Source: Mycetocola manganoxydans (GTDB lineage Bacteria > Actinomycetota > Actinomycetes > Actinomycetales > Microbacteriaceae). From it: 64,000 nt of DNA. Below, piece by piece: positions 26,050-34,854 of this stretch. Location of the stretch: contig NZ_RCUV01000005.1 in assembly GCF_003667545.1 (NCBI RefSeq), positions 124,001 to 188,000 of the forward strand. The letters are read 5' to 3'. Position 1 is the stretch's first letter. The number at the start of each line of letters is the position of its first letter. The notes beneath the pieces were generated by a model. It saw only the letters and a list, made by a program, of their open reading frames with translations. It ran no database searches and was not told the DNA's origin. The position numbers were made by a program, and so were the translations under genes.

Positions 26050-27302
26050 AGCTCCCGGAGTTCGACGCCGAGCAGGGCGTGCACGGCTCGGCGCACGAGC
26101 GCCGGATCGTCGACGCCGTGTTCGGCCGCCTGATCGATCACCGCGAGCGCACGCGGCGTGTCGAGGTCGATCCGGAGCGCTTCGCGAAGCTCGGACAGGA
26201 TGTTTTCCGCCGACAGATCACCGGTCGGGCTCATTCCCCTGAACCGGGCGCCCCAGAGCTGGAGCCGTCCGACCGCCGTCTCGAGCGCGGCATCCGTCCA
26301 TTCCCAATCGGAACGGTAGTGATGGGCGAGAAGCGTCAGTCGGATCGCCCGGGCGTCAACGCCCGACGCGACGAGTTTCGACACGAGCACGAGGTTGCCG
26401 AGCGACTTCGACATCTTCTCGCCCTGGTAGGCGACCATGCCGGTGTGACTGTACACCCGGGCGAGCGGATGCCCGCTGAGCGCCGCCGCATGACCGGCGC
26501 TCATCTCGTGGTGCGGGAAGATCAGGTCTGACCCTCCGCCCTGGACAGTGAAGTCCCTGCCCAGTTCCATCAGCGCGATGACGGAGCATTCGATGTGCCA
26601 GCCGGGGCGCCCGGCGCCGACGGAGCTCGGCCACGATGGTTCGTCGTCACGTGCCGCGCGCCAGAGCAACGGATCGAGAACATCGCGCTTGCCCGCACGG
26701 TCCGGGTCTCCCCCACGTTCGCGGAACAGGGTCGCCATGGCGACGCTGTCGAGGTTGCTGACGTCACCGAGCGTCCAGCCCCCGAGACCGGCAGCTCGAG
26801 CGCTGTCGAAGTAGATGTCCGATCCTGCTGAACTCTCCGGTGTCGGGACCTCGTAGGCGATGCCCGCAACGAGCAGCCGCCCGACGGCCTCCGCGATTTC
26901 GTCGAGGACCTCCGTCACAGCGACGTAGTCCTCAGGAGGGAGGATGCTCAGTGCTTCCATGTCGCCGCGGAACAGATCGACCTGGCTTGCCGCGAGCTCC
27001 TGCCAGTCGACACCGGTTGCGGCGGCGCGTTCGAGCAGCGGGTCGTCGATGTCCGTCACGTTCTGCGCGAAGTGCACCTCGAGCCCGGCGTCGAGCCAGA
27101 CCCTCTGCAGGGTGTCGTAGGCGAGGTAGGTGGCCGCGTGGCCCATGTGGGTAGCGTCGTACGGGGTGATCCCACAGACGTAGATCCGTGCGGTGTCACC
27201 GGTGTGCGCTTCCACGAGCCCGCGCGACGCCGTGTCATAGAGGCACGGTGCCGAGGAGAGTCCTGGAAGGGTGGGGATCTCGGGTCTCGTCCATGCCTTC
27301 AC
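26046..27302 (-). CDS. mshC: Mycothiol biosynthesis ligase MshC (L-cysteine:GlcN-Ins ligase)
   Basis: ATP-dependent ligation of cysteine to 1-D-myo-inosityl-2-amino-2-deoxy-glucopyranoside in mycothiol synthesis. It is a cysteinyl-tRNA synthetase paralogue: zinc Cys C43 in VCGITPYDATHMGHA, HIGH-like H52-M-G-H55, zinc-site HIECS, and KMSKSLGN near 295. At 418 residues it lacks the tRNA-binding C-terminus of CysS, and the LPGL start with YDT is typical of MshC. GTG start lies 6 nt after TAGGCT. Supports a mycothiol-making actinobacterium. Confidence 0.94.
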   Translation of the reverse strand: MKAWTRPEIPTLPGLSSAPCLYDTASRGLVEAHTGDTARIYVCGITPYDATHMGHAATYLAYDTLQRVWLDAGLEVHFAQNVTDIDDPLLERAAATGVDWQELAASQVDLFRGDMEALSILPPEDYVAVTEVLDEIAEAVGRLLVAGIAYEVPTPESSAGSDIYFDSARAAGLGGWTLGDVSNLDSVAMATLFRERGGDPDRAGKRDVLDPLLWRAARDDEPSWPSSVGAGRPGWHIECSVIALMELGRDFTVQGGGSDLIFPHHEMSAGHAAALSGHPLARVYSHTGMVAYQGEKMSKSLGNLVLVSKLVASGVDARAIRLTLLAHHYRSDWEWTDAALETAVGRLQLWGARFRGMSPTGDLSAENILSELREALRIDLDTPRALAVIDQAAEHGVDDPALVRRAVHALLGVELREL

Positions 27303-27308
27303 TCCCCC

Positions 27309-27314
27309 AGCCTA
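27309..27314 (-). promoter_or_regulatory. -10 hexamer of mshC (leaderless type)
   Basis: TAGGCT, then GGGGGA, then the mshC GTG. Confidence 0.5.
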
Positions 27315-27341
27315 ATCGTGGCCGGAGACTTCGGCGGACGC

Positions 27342-28199
27342 CTAGACCGCAGCGAGGACGCCGGTGCCGAGGAGCACGAACAGGACGAGGCCGAGGGCGA
27401 TGCGGTAGATCACGAACGGCAGGAAGCTCCGCTTCGAGATGTAGCTCATGAAGAATTTGATGACGACGATGGCGACGAAGAACGCGACGACTGTGGCGAC
27501 GAGCGTTTCGAGTGGTCCGTACACCTCGGGAGTGCAATTGGCCGCGCCCTCGACGCAGGGCTTCGCAATCGACTTGTAGATCTGGTAAAAACCGCTGCCC
27601 ATCACGGCAGGGATGGCGAGAAGGAACGCATACCGAGCGGCGGCGGCACGCTCGTAGCCGAGGAACAATCCGGCGGTGATGGTGCCACCGGACCGCGAGA
27701 CACCGGGGATGAGGGCCAGCGCCTGGGCGAATCCGAAAACGATGCCGTGGCGGTAACCGAGGTTCTCCAGTTTGCGGTCCTTGCGGCCGATCCAATCGGC
27801 GAGACCGAGCAGCAGACCGAACCCGATGAGCATCGACGCGGTGAACCACAGGGAGCGGAACGTCGTCTCGATCTGGTCCTGGAACAGGAGGCCGAGGACC
27901 ACGATCGGCAGCGAGCCGAGGATGATGAGCCAGCCCATCCTGGCATCCGGGTCATTGCGCGGGATCTTGCCGACGAGCGCTTTGCACCACGCGCCGATGA
28001 TCCGGACGATGTCGCCCCAGAACAGGATGATCACGGCGAGCTCGGTGCCGATCTGGGTGATGGCGGTGAACCGGGCTCCTGGATCCTCACCCGTCCCGAG
28101 GAACTCGCCGACGATCCGCAGGTGAGCACTCGACGACACGGGAAGGAATTCGGTCAAACCCTGGACGAGGCCGAGGATGATCGCGTTGAGAAGGTCCAC
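27342..28199 (-). CDS. uppP: Undecaprenyl-diphosphate phosphatase (BacA/UppP)
   Basis: Recycles the lipid carrier of peptidoglycan synthesis by dephosphorylating undecaprenyl diphosphate. Both active-site repeats are visible: [14 protein letters not shown] at about 14-27 and PGVSRSGGT near 170-178. Multiple helices fill the 285 residues. GTG start; an AGGAAC stretch 10 nt upstream is a modest ribosome site. Located 36 bp after the M20 peptidase gene. Confidence 0.95.
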   Translation of the reverse strand: MDLLNAIILGLVQGLTEFLPVSSSAHLRIVGEFLGTGEDPGARFTAITQIGTELAVIILFWGDIVRIIGAWCKALVGKIPRNDPDARMGWLIILGSLPIVVLGLLFQDQIETTFRSLWFTASMLIGFGLLLGLADWIGRKDRKLENLGYRHGIVFGFAQALALIPGVSRSGGTITAGLFLGYERAAAARYAFLLAIPAVMGSGFYQIYKSIAKPCVEGAANCTPEVYGPLETLVATVVAFFVAIVVIKFFMSYISKRSFLPFVIYRIALGLVLFVLLGTGVLAAV

Positions 28200-28235
28200 G
28201 AGAGAGAGTTGTTCCTGCCGTTGTCGGGATTCGGG

Positions 28236-29564
28236 TCAATAGGTGCGGAGGAGGTCTGTCAGAACCTGCCTGCCAAAGACTAATGCGTCGAGCGGCACCC
28301 TCTCGTCAACCCCGTGGAACATCGCCGGGAAGTCGAGGTCTTCCGGCAGCCGGAGCGGCGCGAATCCGTACCCGGTGATGCCGAGCAGGGAGAGCGCCTT
28401 GTTGTCGGTGCCCGCCGGCAGAAGATACGGCAGCACCTCAGCGCCCGGGTCGTGTGCGGCGAGGGTCTCGCAGATGGCGTCGATGAGCGGACCGGAGAAG
28501 TCGTTCTCGAGGCCGACGTCGCGGTGCATCACTTCGATCTCGATGTCGCTGCCGACCAGTTCCTGCACGGCAGCGAGGACGGCATCCTCCTCACCGGGAA
28601 GGGAACGGATGTCGACGAGCGCCTCGGCGGTGTCGGGGATCACGTTGTGCTTGTAGCCGGCTGTCAGCACGGTCGGGTTCGTCGTTGTGCGCAGGGAGGC
28701 CTGAATGAACCCGGATGCCGTTCCGGTCGCGAGGGCGAGTTCGTCCGGCCCGAGCGCCTGCGGTTCCACGTCGAGGATGCGTGCCACCTCGCCGAGGAGC
28801 GCCGTCGTCGTCGCGGTGAGACGGATCGGCCAGTCCTGTCTTCCGACCACTGCCACAGCCTCGGCAAGTCGGGTGATCGCGTTCTGCCGGACGACCCGCG
28901 AGCCGTGCGCCGCAGGGCCCCTCGCGATGAGTTTCACCCAGAGCAACGCCTTTTCTCCGGTCTGGACGAGGTACGCGCGCTTTCCGTCGATCGAGATGGA
29001 GTACCCACCGACCTCGCTGATCGCCTCGGTCGCACCGTCGAACAGTTCGGGGTGGTTCTCGACGAGATAGTGCGACCCCAGCACCCCGCCGTTCTCCTCA
29101 TCGGCGAAGAAGGCGAGGATGAGGTCGCGGGCGGGCCGCTCCCCCGCCCGGAGGAGGTCGGCGACGGCCGTGAGGATCATCGCGTCCATGTTCTTCATGT
29201 CGACCGCCCCGCGACCCCACAGCATCCCGTCGCGGATCTCACCGGCGAACGGGTCGACGCTCCAGTTGGCGGGGTCGGCTGGGACGACATCGAGATGACC
29301 GTGCACGACAAGGGCTCCACGGGAGGAGTCGCGTCCGGCGACTCGGGCGACGACGCTCGTTCGACCCGGTTCCGAATCGAACAACCGGGGTTCGAGGCCG
29401 AGTTCCCGAAGGTATTCCGCGACGTACTCCGCCGCTGCCGTCTCGCCCTTCGAGCGTCCGCCACCGTAATTCGTCGTGTCGAAGCGGATGAGATCGCGGG
29501 CGATCCGCACGGTCTCGTCGAGTTCGGCGTCAGGAACGTCTGGGGTCGTCTCAGCGGAAAGCAT
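28236..29564 (-). CDS. M20-family zinc metallopeptidase (dipeptidase/deacylase type)
   Basis: 442 residues. Co-catalytic metal ligands are seen at H90 in HGHLDVVP, D122 in GRGAVDMKN, E156/E157 in ADEENGG and a late His in AMFHGVDERVP. An inserted dimerisation domain has ARGPAAHGSR. The layout fits the ArgE/DapE/carboxypeptidase G2 group; many actinobacterial members are simply annotated as M20/M25/M40 peptidases, and the substrate cannot be told. Cytoplasmic. ATG lies 7 nt after TAGCGT. Confidence 0.9.
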   Translation of the reverse strand: MLSAETTPDVPDAELDETVRIARDLIRFDTTNYGGGRSKGETAAAEYVAEYLRELGLEPRLFDSEPGRTSVVARVAGRDSSRGALVVHGHLDVVPADPANWSVDPFAGEIRDGMLWGRGAVDMKNMDAMILTAVADLLRAGERPARDLILAFFADEENGGVLGSHYLVENHPELFDGATEAISEVGGYSISIDGKRAYLVQTGEKALLWVKLIARGPAAHGSRVVRQNAITRLAEAVAVVGRQDWPIRLTATTTALLGEVARILDVEPQALGPDELALATGTASGFIQASLRTTTNPTVLTAGYKHNVIPDTAEALVDIRSLPGEEDAVLAAVQELVGSDIEIEVMHRDVGLENDFSGPLIDAICETLAAHDPGAEVLPYLLPAGTDNKALSLLGITGYGFAPLRLPEDLDFPAMFHGVDERVPLDALVFGRQVLTDLLRTY

Positions 29565-29571
29565 GCCCCCA

Positions 29572-29577
29572 ACGCTA
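29572..29577 (-). promoter_or_regulatory. -10 hexamer of the M20 peptidase gene (leaderless type)
   Basis: TAGCGT, then TGGGGGC, then ATG. Confidence 0.45.
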
Positions 29578-29672
29578 CCGTTCCCGGAGTTTGCCCGAGG
29601 TGGAAAACACGGCTCCGAAATCGTGCTAAAGTCTTACCTCGGCAGCGGAAATACCTCGCAGCCGGAACACAT

Positions 29673-29756
29673 GCGCGGGTGGCGGAAATGGCAGACGCGC
29701 TAGCTTGAGGTGCTAGTGCCCTTACGGGCGTGGGGGTTCAAGTCCCCCTTCGCGCA
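29673..29756 (+). tRNA. tRNA-Leu, anticodon GAG
   Basis: 84 nt. Acceptor arm GCGCGGG pairs with TTCGCGC (two G-U pairs); discriminator base A at 29756. The anticodon stem CTAGC/GCTAG closes the 7-nt loop TTGAGGT, giving anticodon GAG (29707-29709). A long variable arm (GTGCCCTTACGGGCGT) marks a class II tRNA, and the T arm is GGGGGTTCAAGTCCCCC. CCA is not encoded. Reads CUC and CUU codons. Confidence 0.95.
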
Positions 29757-29772
29757 CACTGTGTTGAGACAG

Positions 29773-29808
29773 AAGAAGAGCCGGACCAGAAATGGTCCGG
29801 CTCTTCTT
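29773..29808 (+). terminator. Terminator of tRNA-Leu
   Basis: A perfect 16-bp stem (29773-29788 with 29793-29808) with a GAAA loop begins 17 bp after the tRNA. U-rich right arm (TCTTCTT). It could also serve the helicase gene converging from the other side. Confidence 0.8.
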
Positions 29809-29863
29809 GGTTAAGCCGCTCAGCCGTTCCACCGGGCCGACCTGCGCGGTCGCGTGATTGCGA

Positions 29864-31708
29864 TCAGCGGCGGCCGCTCATCTTCTTCCGGAGCCACTCG
29901 ATCCGTGACTGCAACTGGGTGACACTGGCCTGCTGCACCGCGGGACCTCCACACATGCGTCTCAGTTCAGCGTGCACGAGTCCGTGCGGCTGCCCCGTGG
30001 ACTTCGCGTACAGGCCGACGAGGCTGTTGAGCAGGCTCCGCTGCTCCTTCAGGGTGCGGTACAGCGGAGGTGGAACGTCTGCGGTCTTTTCCGCGGGGAT
30101 CTGCTGCGCCTTCGTCGATGACCGCTTGGCCTGTCGAGCCTGCCGCTGCGTGAGCAGCTCATGCACCTGCTCGGGTTCGAGGAGCCCGGGAAGCCCGATG
30201 AAATCGAGTTCTTCTTCCGTCCCGGGTTCTGCCCACTGGCCGAACTCGTCGCCGTCGTAGACGACCCGGTCGAATGTTGCAGACGAGGACATCGCCTCAT
30301 ACCGGAATTCGTCTCCGAGAGCATCTGAACCCTTCGACTCCCGGTTCGCCTCGGCGACCATCGCGTCCTCGGGGTTCCATATGTCCCCTTCAGCGTCGCC
30401 GTCGCTCTTCCTGTCGAGCGCGTGGTCCCGTTCGAGCTCGAGCTGTGAGGCGAGGTTCATCAGGTTGGGAACGTCAGGGAGGAAAACGGATGCTGTCTCG
30501 CCGCGGCGACGGGCGCGCACGAACCGACCGATGGCCTGGGCGAAGAACAACGGTGTCGACGCGCTCGTCGCGTACACCCCGACGGCCAGCCGGGGGACGT
30601 CGACCCCCTCACTCACCATCCGCACGGCAACCATCCACCGGCTCGTTCCCTGGGAGAATTCGTCGATCCGGTCGGACGACTCCTTCTCGTCGGAGAGGAC
30701 GACCGTCGGACTTTGCCCGGTGATGTCCGTGAGGATGGCGGCGTACGCCCGCGCGGCGGTCTGGTCGGTGGCGATGACGAGGCCACCGGCATCCGGAATG
30801 CTCTGCCGTACCTCGCTGAGTCGACGATCAGCCGCCTGCAGGACCTGGGGAATCCACTCCCCCTTGGGGTCAAGGGCCGTGCGCCACGCCTGCGAGGTGA
30901 TGTCCTTGGTGTTGCCTTCGCCGAGTCGAGCTTCCATCTCATCGCCGGCGTTGGTCCTCCAGCGCATGTGCCCGGCGTAGACCATGAACATCACCGGCCG
31001 GACCACACCGTCGGCGAGGGCGCGGCCGTACCCGTAGTTGTAGTCGGTGAGCGACGTGCGGATGCCCTGCTTGTCCGGGAGATAGGTGACGAACGGGATC
31101 GGCGCGGTGTCGGAGCGGAACGGGGTTCCCGTCAGGGACAGGCGGCGCGTGGCCGGTTCGAACGCCTCGCGGATCGCGTCGCCCCAGCTCAGCGCGTCTC
31201 CGCCGTGGTGGACCTCGTCGAGAATGACGAGGGTCTTCGACGACGCGGTGATGTCACGGTGGAGTGCTGCTCGGACGGCGACCTGCGCGTATGTGACCAC
31301 GACGCCGTGGTAGTGCCGTCCGTAGCGTCCAGCGGCGTTGGTGAATGTCGGATCGAGCCGGATGCCCGCTCGGTGTGCAGCATCAGCCCACTGGCGCTTG
31401 AGGTGCTCCGTGGGAGCGACGACGGTGATGCGGTCGACGGTACGGCGGGCGAGGAGCTCGGCGGCGAGGCGGAGCGCGAAGGTCGTCTTGCCTGCCCCGG
31501 GGGTGGCGGCAGCGAGGAAGTCCTTCGGCTCGGTGGTGAAGTAGGACTCGATCGCTTCCTGCTGCCAGGCGCGGAGCTTTGAGACGGTTCCCCACGCGGC
31601 CCGCTCGGGAAACGCCGGGGAGAGATGTTCGGCCGCAGAGGTTCCGATCCGGAGTTCCGGGACGGCATCCTGTGCCGGTTGCTCTCCCGGAAAGATCTCT
31701 GTGCTCAC
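29864..31708 (-). CDS. Superfamily 2 DEAD/DEAH-box helicase
   Basis: 614 residues. Motif I TPGAGKTT is near 69-76, motif II DEVHHGG near 168, motif III LTGTPFRS near 193, and motif VI QAIGRFVRARRRGE near 390. The C-terminal 200 residues are charged and end in a short coiled helix (TQLQSRIEWLRKKM). A single-gene actinobacterial helicase family; target nucleic acid unknown. GTG start with TAGATT 8 nt upstream, so possibly leaderless. No nuclease or methylase neighbours, so no sign of a restriction or defence system. Confidence 0.88.
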   Translation of the reverse strand: MSTEIFPGEQPAQDAVPELRIGTSAAEHLSPAFPERAAWGTVSKLRAWQQEAIESYFTTEPKDFLAAATPGAGKTTFALRLAAELLARRTVDRITVVAPTEHLKRQWADAAHRAGIRLDPTFTNAAGRYGRHYHGVVVTYAQVAVRAALHRDITASSKTLVILDEVHHGGDALSWGDAIREAFEPATRRLSLTGTPFRSDTAPIPFVTYLPDKQGIRTSLTDYNYGYGRALADGVVRPVMFMVYAGHMRWRTNAGDEMEARLGEGNTKDITSQAWRTALDPKGEWIPQVLQAADRRLSEVRQSIPDAGGLVIATDQTAARAYAAILTDITGQSPTVVLSDEKESSDRIDEFSQGTSRWMVAVRMVSEGVDVPRLAVGVYATSASTPLFFAQAIGRFVRARRRGETASVFLPDVPNLMNLASQLELERDHALDRKSDGDAEGDIWNPEDAMVAEANRESKGSDALGDEFRYEAMSSSATFDRVVYDGDEFGQWAEPGTEEELDFIGLPGLLEPEQVHELLTQRQARQAKRSSTKAQQIPAEKTADVPPPLYRTLKEQRSLLNSLVGLYAKSTGQPHGLVHAELRRMCGGPAVQQASVTQLQSRIEWLRKKMSGRR

Positions 31709-31806
31709 TTGACGACAATCTACCCGCTCCCCCGCTGCCGGGCGAACCGAGGGGGTCCCCTGGCGTGGCGAGGACCGGTAGGCTCGCCCGGGGAAAAGGA
31801 GGCTCT

Positions 31807-32646
31807 GTGAACGACAGTATGCTGCATCCGGAAGACGGGCCAGGCGACGACACCGTTCCTGTCAGGCGCCCGCACCCGTGGTCGCGATACGTCGCGCTCG
31901 GTGACTCGTTCACCGAAGGAATCGGCGACCCAGAACCCGCGTCACCCGGCGGCCACCGGGGATGGGCCGACCGGGTCGCCGAGGTTCTCGCCCGGGATCT
32001 CGACGACTTCGCCTATGCCAACCTCGCCGTCCGCGGCAGGCTCATCAGCAAGATCGTCGACGAGCAGGTCGAGCCTGCGCTTGACCTGCGACCCGACCTC
32101 ATTTCGATTTCGGCCGGGGGGAACGACGTCATCCGTCCGGGCACGGACCCGGATGCGACCGCCGCCAGGATGGACGAGGCGATCGCCCGGCTCAGCCGCG
32201 ACCACGCCACCATCGTCCTGTTCACCGGTGTCGATGTGGGATTCTCACCGGTGTTCCGCGGCATCCGTGGAAAGGTGGCGATCTACAACGAGAACATCCG
32301 GGCGATCGCGACGAAGTACGACTGCATCGTCGCCGACATGTGGTCACTGACCGACGTGCAGGACAGCCGGATGTGGTCACCTGACCGCCTTCACCTCAAC
32401 CCACTCGGGCACCACACGGTCGCTCGCATGGTGCTGGCCGCCCTCGCCGTGGAGAACGATCTCGAACCGCTCAAACCCGAGCCGCTTCCGGCGTCGACGT
32501 GGCGTCAGGCACGCACGTCGGACCTCGCCTGGGCACGCGAGTACCTCGTGCCCTGGGTGATCCGGCGTATCCGTCACCAGTCCTCGGGCGACTTCATCAC
32601 GGCGAAACGGCCGCTGGCGGAGAGATACACCCGCAGCGACGGCTGA
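31807..32646 (+). CDS. SGNH/GDSL-family hydrolase
   Basis: 279 residues from GTG 31807, which has AAGGAGG 4 nt upstream. Block I GDSFTEG has nucleophile S34; block III is GGNDVI near 103-108; block V is D193-R-L-H196 in SPDRLHLNPLGH. No signal peptide, so probably cytoplasmic. The family covers lipases, esterases and carbohydrate deacetylases; substrate unknown. It is divergent from the helicase gene with TAGGCT at 31779-31784 as a possible -10. Confidence 0.9.
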   Translation: MNDSMLHPEDGPGDDTVPVRRPHPWSRYVALGDSFTEGIGDPEPASPGGHRGWADRVAEVLARDLDDFAYANLAVRGRLISKIVDEQVEPALDLRPDLISISAGGNDVIRPGTDPDATAARMDEAIARLSRDHATIVLFTGVDVGFSPVFRGIRGKVAIYNENIRAIATKYDCIVADMWSLTDVQDSRMWSPDRLHLNPLGHHTVARMVLAALAVENDLEPLKPEPLPASTWRQARTSDLAWAREYLVPWVIRRIRHQSSGDFITAKRPLAERYTRSDG

Positions 32647-32665
32647 GAACGGGCCGATCAGCCGA

Positions 32666-33898
32666 TCAGCCGAACGGATTGGCGAGCTTCCAGCCCAGGT
32701 CCGCTCCCTCGAGTTCATCCTCGAGCACGAGCGGAACGGCGATGCTCTCGCCTGCGTGGTCGAACGTGACTGACCCGACCGTGCGGCCGTCCTCGCCGGA
32801 TTCGAGAGCGGATGCCGTCGGGGTCACCGTCACCGGGGCATCCTGCCAGACGAGCACGCTCGCGTCCTCGGCCGCGACAATGTTCGCCGTCGCGCCCCAC
32901 GGCGCTGTGTAGCTGCCGTAGCTCTCGCCGGCTTCGACGAGCGTCACCTCGTGGAACCCTGCGGTGGTGCTGGCGAGAAGAGCGGTCACCGCTTGGTTGA
33001 GCTGCCGGTGGTTGGGCGCTCCGAGGATCACGCCCACGAGCGTGACGGTCTCGCTGCCGACGGTCGCTTCTGCTGCGAAGAGCAGACATGCTCCCGCCAC
33101 ACGGGTCGTGCCGGTCTTCAGCCCGATGACACCGTTGGACCCCAGGAGCTTGTTGGTGTTCTTCACCTCACCGATCACCGGGAGTTCAGCGCTTGTCTGC
33201 TGCACCACTTGCGACAACACCGGGTGAGCGAGTGCCAGTTTGCCGATGGCGACCAGGTCGGCGGGGGTGGACCGGCTTCCGCTGCTGAGGCCGCTGGAGT
33301 CAGCGAGAGTGGTGCCCGCAAGATCGTGCGCGGAGAGCCAGGCCTGCGCGGCGTCGAGGAACGCCGGCACCGACCCGTATGCCCAGTTGGCGAGAGTGAT
33401 GCTGTAATTGTTGGCCGACGGCAACATCATGGCCTCGAGCAGCTGGCGTTCGGTGAACACCGAACCGACGGCAACCCTGGCCGCCGACCCGCCCTCGGCG
33501 ATCGTCTGCGAGTAGATCCGGGCGTCTGCCTCGGTGAGGGTCAGCTCCGGCCCGTCTTCGCCTTCGTCGAGCGGCATCCTGTCGAGGACCACGAGGGCCG
33601 TCACCGTCTTGGTGATACTCGCCATCGGAGTGGACTCCTGGGCGCCGAAACCCTCGAGAACCCCATCGGTCCCGATAACGCCGATCGCCCCGGTGCCGAA
33701 CGACGGCCAGTCGAGCTCGCTGACTGGCTGGCTGATCACTCCCGCGGGTGCCAGTTCGGCGGCGTTCGCCGGGATGGGACGGAGCACCGCGAGAGAGGTA
33801 TAGCCGAGCAGGAGGAGCACGATGGCAAGGGCGCTGAAGACCGTCACCCGCCGCCGTCGATACACCCGCGAACGATCGGAAGGGAGGGAGCTCTGCAC
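32666..33898 (-). CDS. D-alanyl-D-alanine carboxypeptidase (penicillin-binding protein, S11 family)
   Basis: Trims the terminal D-Ala of peptidoglycan stem peptides. A basic leader and a membrane anchor/signal (about 20-40) precede the catalytic domain with S94-I-T-K97, S161-A-N163 and K261-T-G263 motifs. A C-terminal beta-rich domain (about 310-410) follows, as in DacA/DacC proteins, but without the usual amphipathic anchor. 410 residues. GTG start lies 6 nt after TAGAAT. Confidence 0.93.
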   Translation of the reverse strand: MQSSLPSDRSRVYRRRRVTVFSALAIVLLLLGYTSLAVLRPIPANAAELAPAGVISQPVSELDWPSFGTGAIGVIGTDGVLEGFGAQESTPMASITKTVTALVVLDRMPLDEGEDGPELTLTEADARIYSQTIAEGGSAARVAVGSVFTERQLLEAMMLPSANNYSITLANWAYGSVPAFLDAAQAWLSAHDLAGTTLADSSGLSSGSRSTPADLVAIGKLALAHPVLSQVVQQTSAELPVIGEVKNTNKLLGSNGVIGLKTGTTRVAGACLLFAAEATVGSETVTLVGVILGAPNHRQLNQAVTALLASTTAGFHEVTLVEAGESYGSYTAPWGATANIVAAEDASVLVWQDAPVTVTPTASALESGEDGRTVGSVTFDHAGESIAVPLVLEDELEGADLGWKLANPFG

Positions 33899-33904
33899 CC
33901 GACG

Positions 33905-33910
33905 ATTCTA
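33905..33910 (-). promoter_or_regulatory. -10 hexamer of the D,D-carboxypeptidase gene (leaderless type)
   Basis: TAGAAT, then CGTCGG, then GTG. A close match to the consensus -10 TATAAT. Confidence 0.55.
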
Positions 33911-33933
33911 CCGGTGGGAACCTCGAAGGCGGG

Positions 33934-34740
33934 TCAGGAGCGGCGGAGCGCCCACAGGGCGACGGCGCTCGCCGAGGCCACATTGAGCGAGTCGACGCCG
34001 TGGAGCATCGGGATCATGACCGTCGTGTCCGCCGCGTCGAGTGCCTGGCTGCTGAGGCCGTCTCCCTCGGCGCCGAGCGTGATGGCGATCCGCTCCGGCG
34101 GATTTGCCGCGAACTCATCCAGTCCGATGGCGCGGTCGTCGAGGGCGAGGGCGGCAACGTGGAAACCGGCTTCGTCGAGGATCCGGCGGGCATCCGGCCA
34201 CTCGGGCATCCGCGTCCATGGCACCTGCAGGACGGTGCCCATGCTCACCCTGACGCTCCGGCGGTAGAGCGGATCCGCGCACCGCGGTGTGATGAGGACG
34301 GCATCGGCTCCGAGGCCGGCGACGGAACGGAAGATGGCGCCGACGTTGGTGTGGTCGACGATGTCCTCGAGGATCACCACGCGCGAGGCATCCGCGAGGA
34401 GAGTCGCCATGTCCGGGAGCGCGGGGCGGTGCAGTGCAGCGAGCGCACCCCGGTGCATGTGATAGCCGGTCAGTTTCTCGAGCACGTCGGAGTTCCCGAC
34501 GTACACCGGGACATCCGGAAATCGGTCGAGCAGGGGCTCGACGTCGGCGAGCCATCGTTCCTGCAGCAGGATCGATCGGGGCTCATGGCCGGCGGCGATG
34601 GCCCGGGCGATGACCTTGTGCGACTCAGCGATGTAGAGCCCGCCCTCGGGCTCGCTCACCCGGCGCAGGGCAACGTCCGTTAGACGGGCGTAGTCGGAGA
34701 GCCCATCGGCGTCGAGGTCGGAGATCGGGACGATTCGCAC
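33934..34740 (-). CDS. SpoU/TrmH-family RNA 2'-O-methyltransferase
   Basis: 268 residues. SPOUT knot motifs are clear: motif 1 HTNVGAIFRSVAGLGAD, motif 2 ITLGAEGDGLS and motif 3 PMLHGVDSLNVASASAVALW. The N-terminal substrate-binding part (about 1-95; YIAESHKVIARAI) is of the ribosomal-RNA 2'-O-methylase type. GTG 34740 has AGAAGGAAA 5 nt upstream; a longer open frame on this strand is only the antisense of the sirtuin gene. Target (tRNA or 23S rRNA) undetermined. Confidence 0.93.
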   Translation of the reverse strand: MRIVPISDLDADGLSDYARLTDVALRRVSEPEGGLYIAESHKVIARAIAAGHEPRSILLQERWLADVEPLLDRFPDVPVYVGNSDVLEKLTGYHMHRGALAALHRPALPDMATLLADASRVVILEDIVDHTNVGAIFRSVAGLGADAVLITPRCADPLYRRSVRVSMGTVLQVPWTRMPEWPDARRILDEAGFHVAALALDDRAIGLDEFAANPPERIAITLGAEGDGLSSQALDAADTTVMIPMLHGVDSLNVASASAVALWALRRS

Positions 34741-34854
34741 GGTGTTTCCTTCTGGTGGTGGCGTACTGTCGAAAGACCGGGCCGCGGCATCCGAAACAAA
34801 TCGGACATGCGGATTGTTTACTCTCGGGTCAGCACAGGTTTTCGAAAGGCCGAC

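Noticed and set aside
26046-27302. Cysteinyl-tRNA synthetase
   Set aside because: Active-site motifs are shared, but the short length, missing anticodon-binding C-terminus and the N-terminal LPGL region point to MshC.
28314-29708. 464-codon plus-strand open frame under the M20 peptidase gene
   Set aside because: Antisense shadow; the minus-strand frame carries all metal-binding motifs of the M20 family, and this frame even runs into the tRNA-Leu gene.
29864-31708. Helicase as part of a defence or restriction system
   Set aside because: The helicase is complete but its neighbours are a tRNA and an SGNH hydrolase; no nuclease, methylase or NTPase partner is present.
34794-34822. Imperfect inverted repeat AAACAAATC / GATTGTTT upstream of cobB as an operator
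   Set aside because: The arms need a one-base bulge and the AT-rich sequence may simply be promoter DNA. Not strong enough to report as a site.
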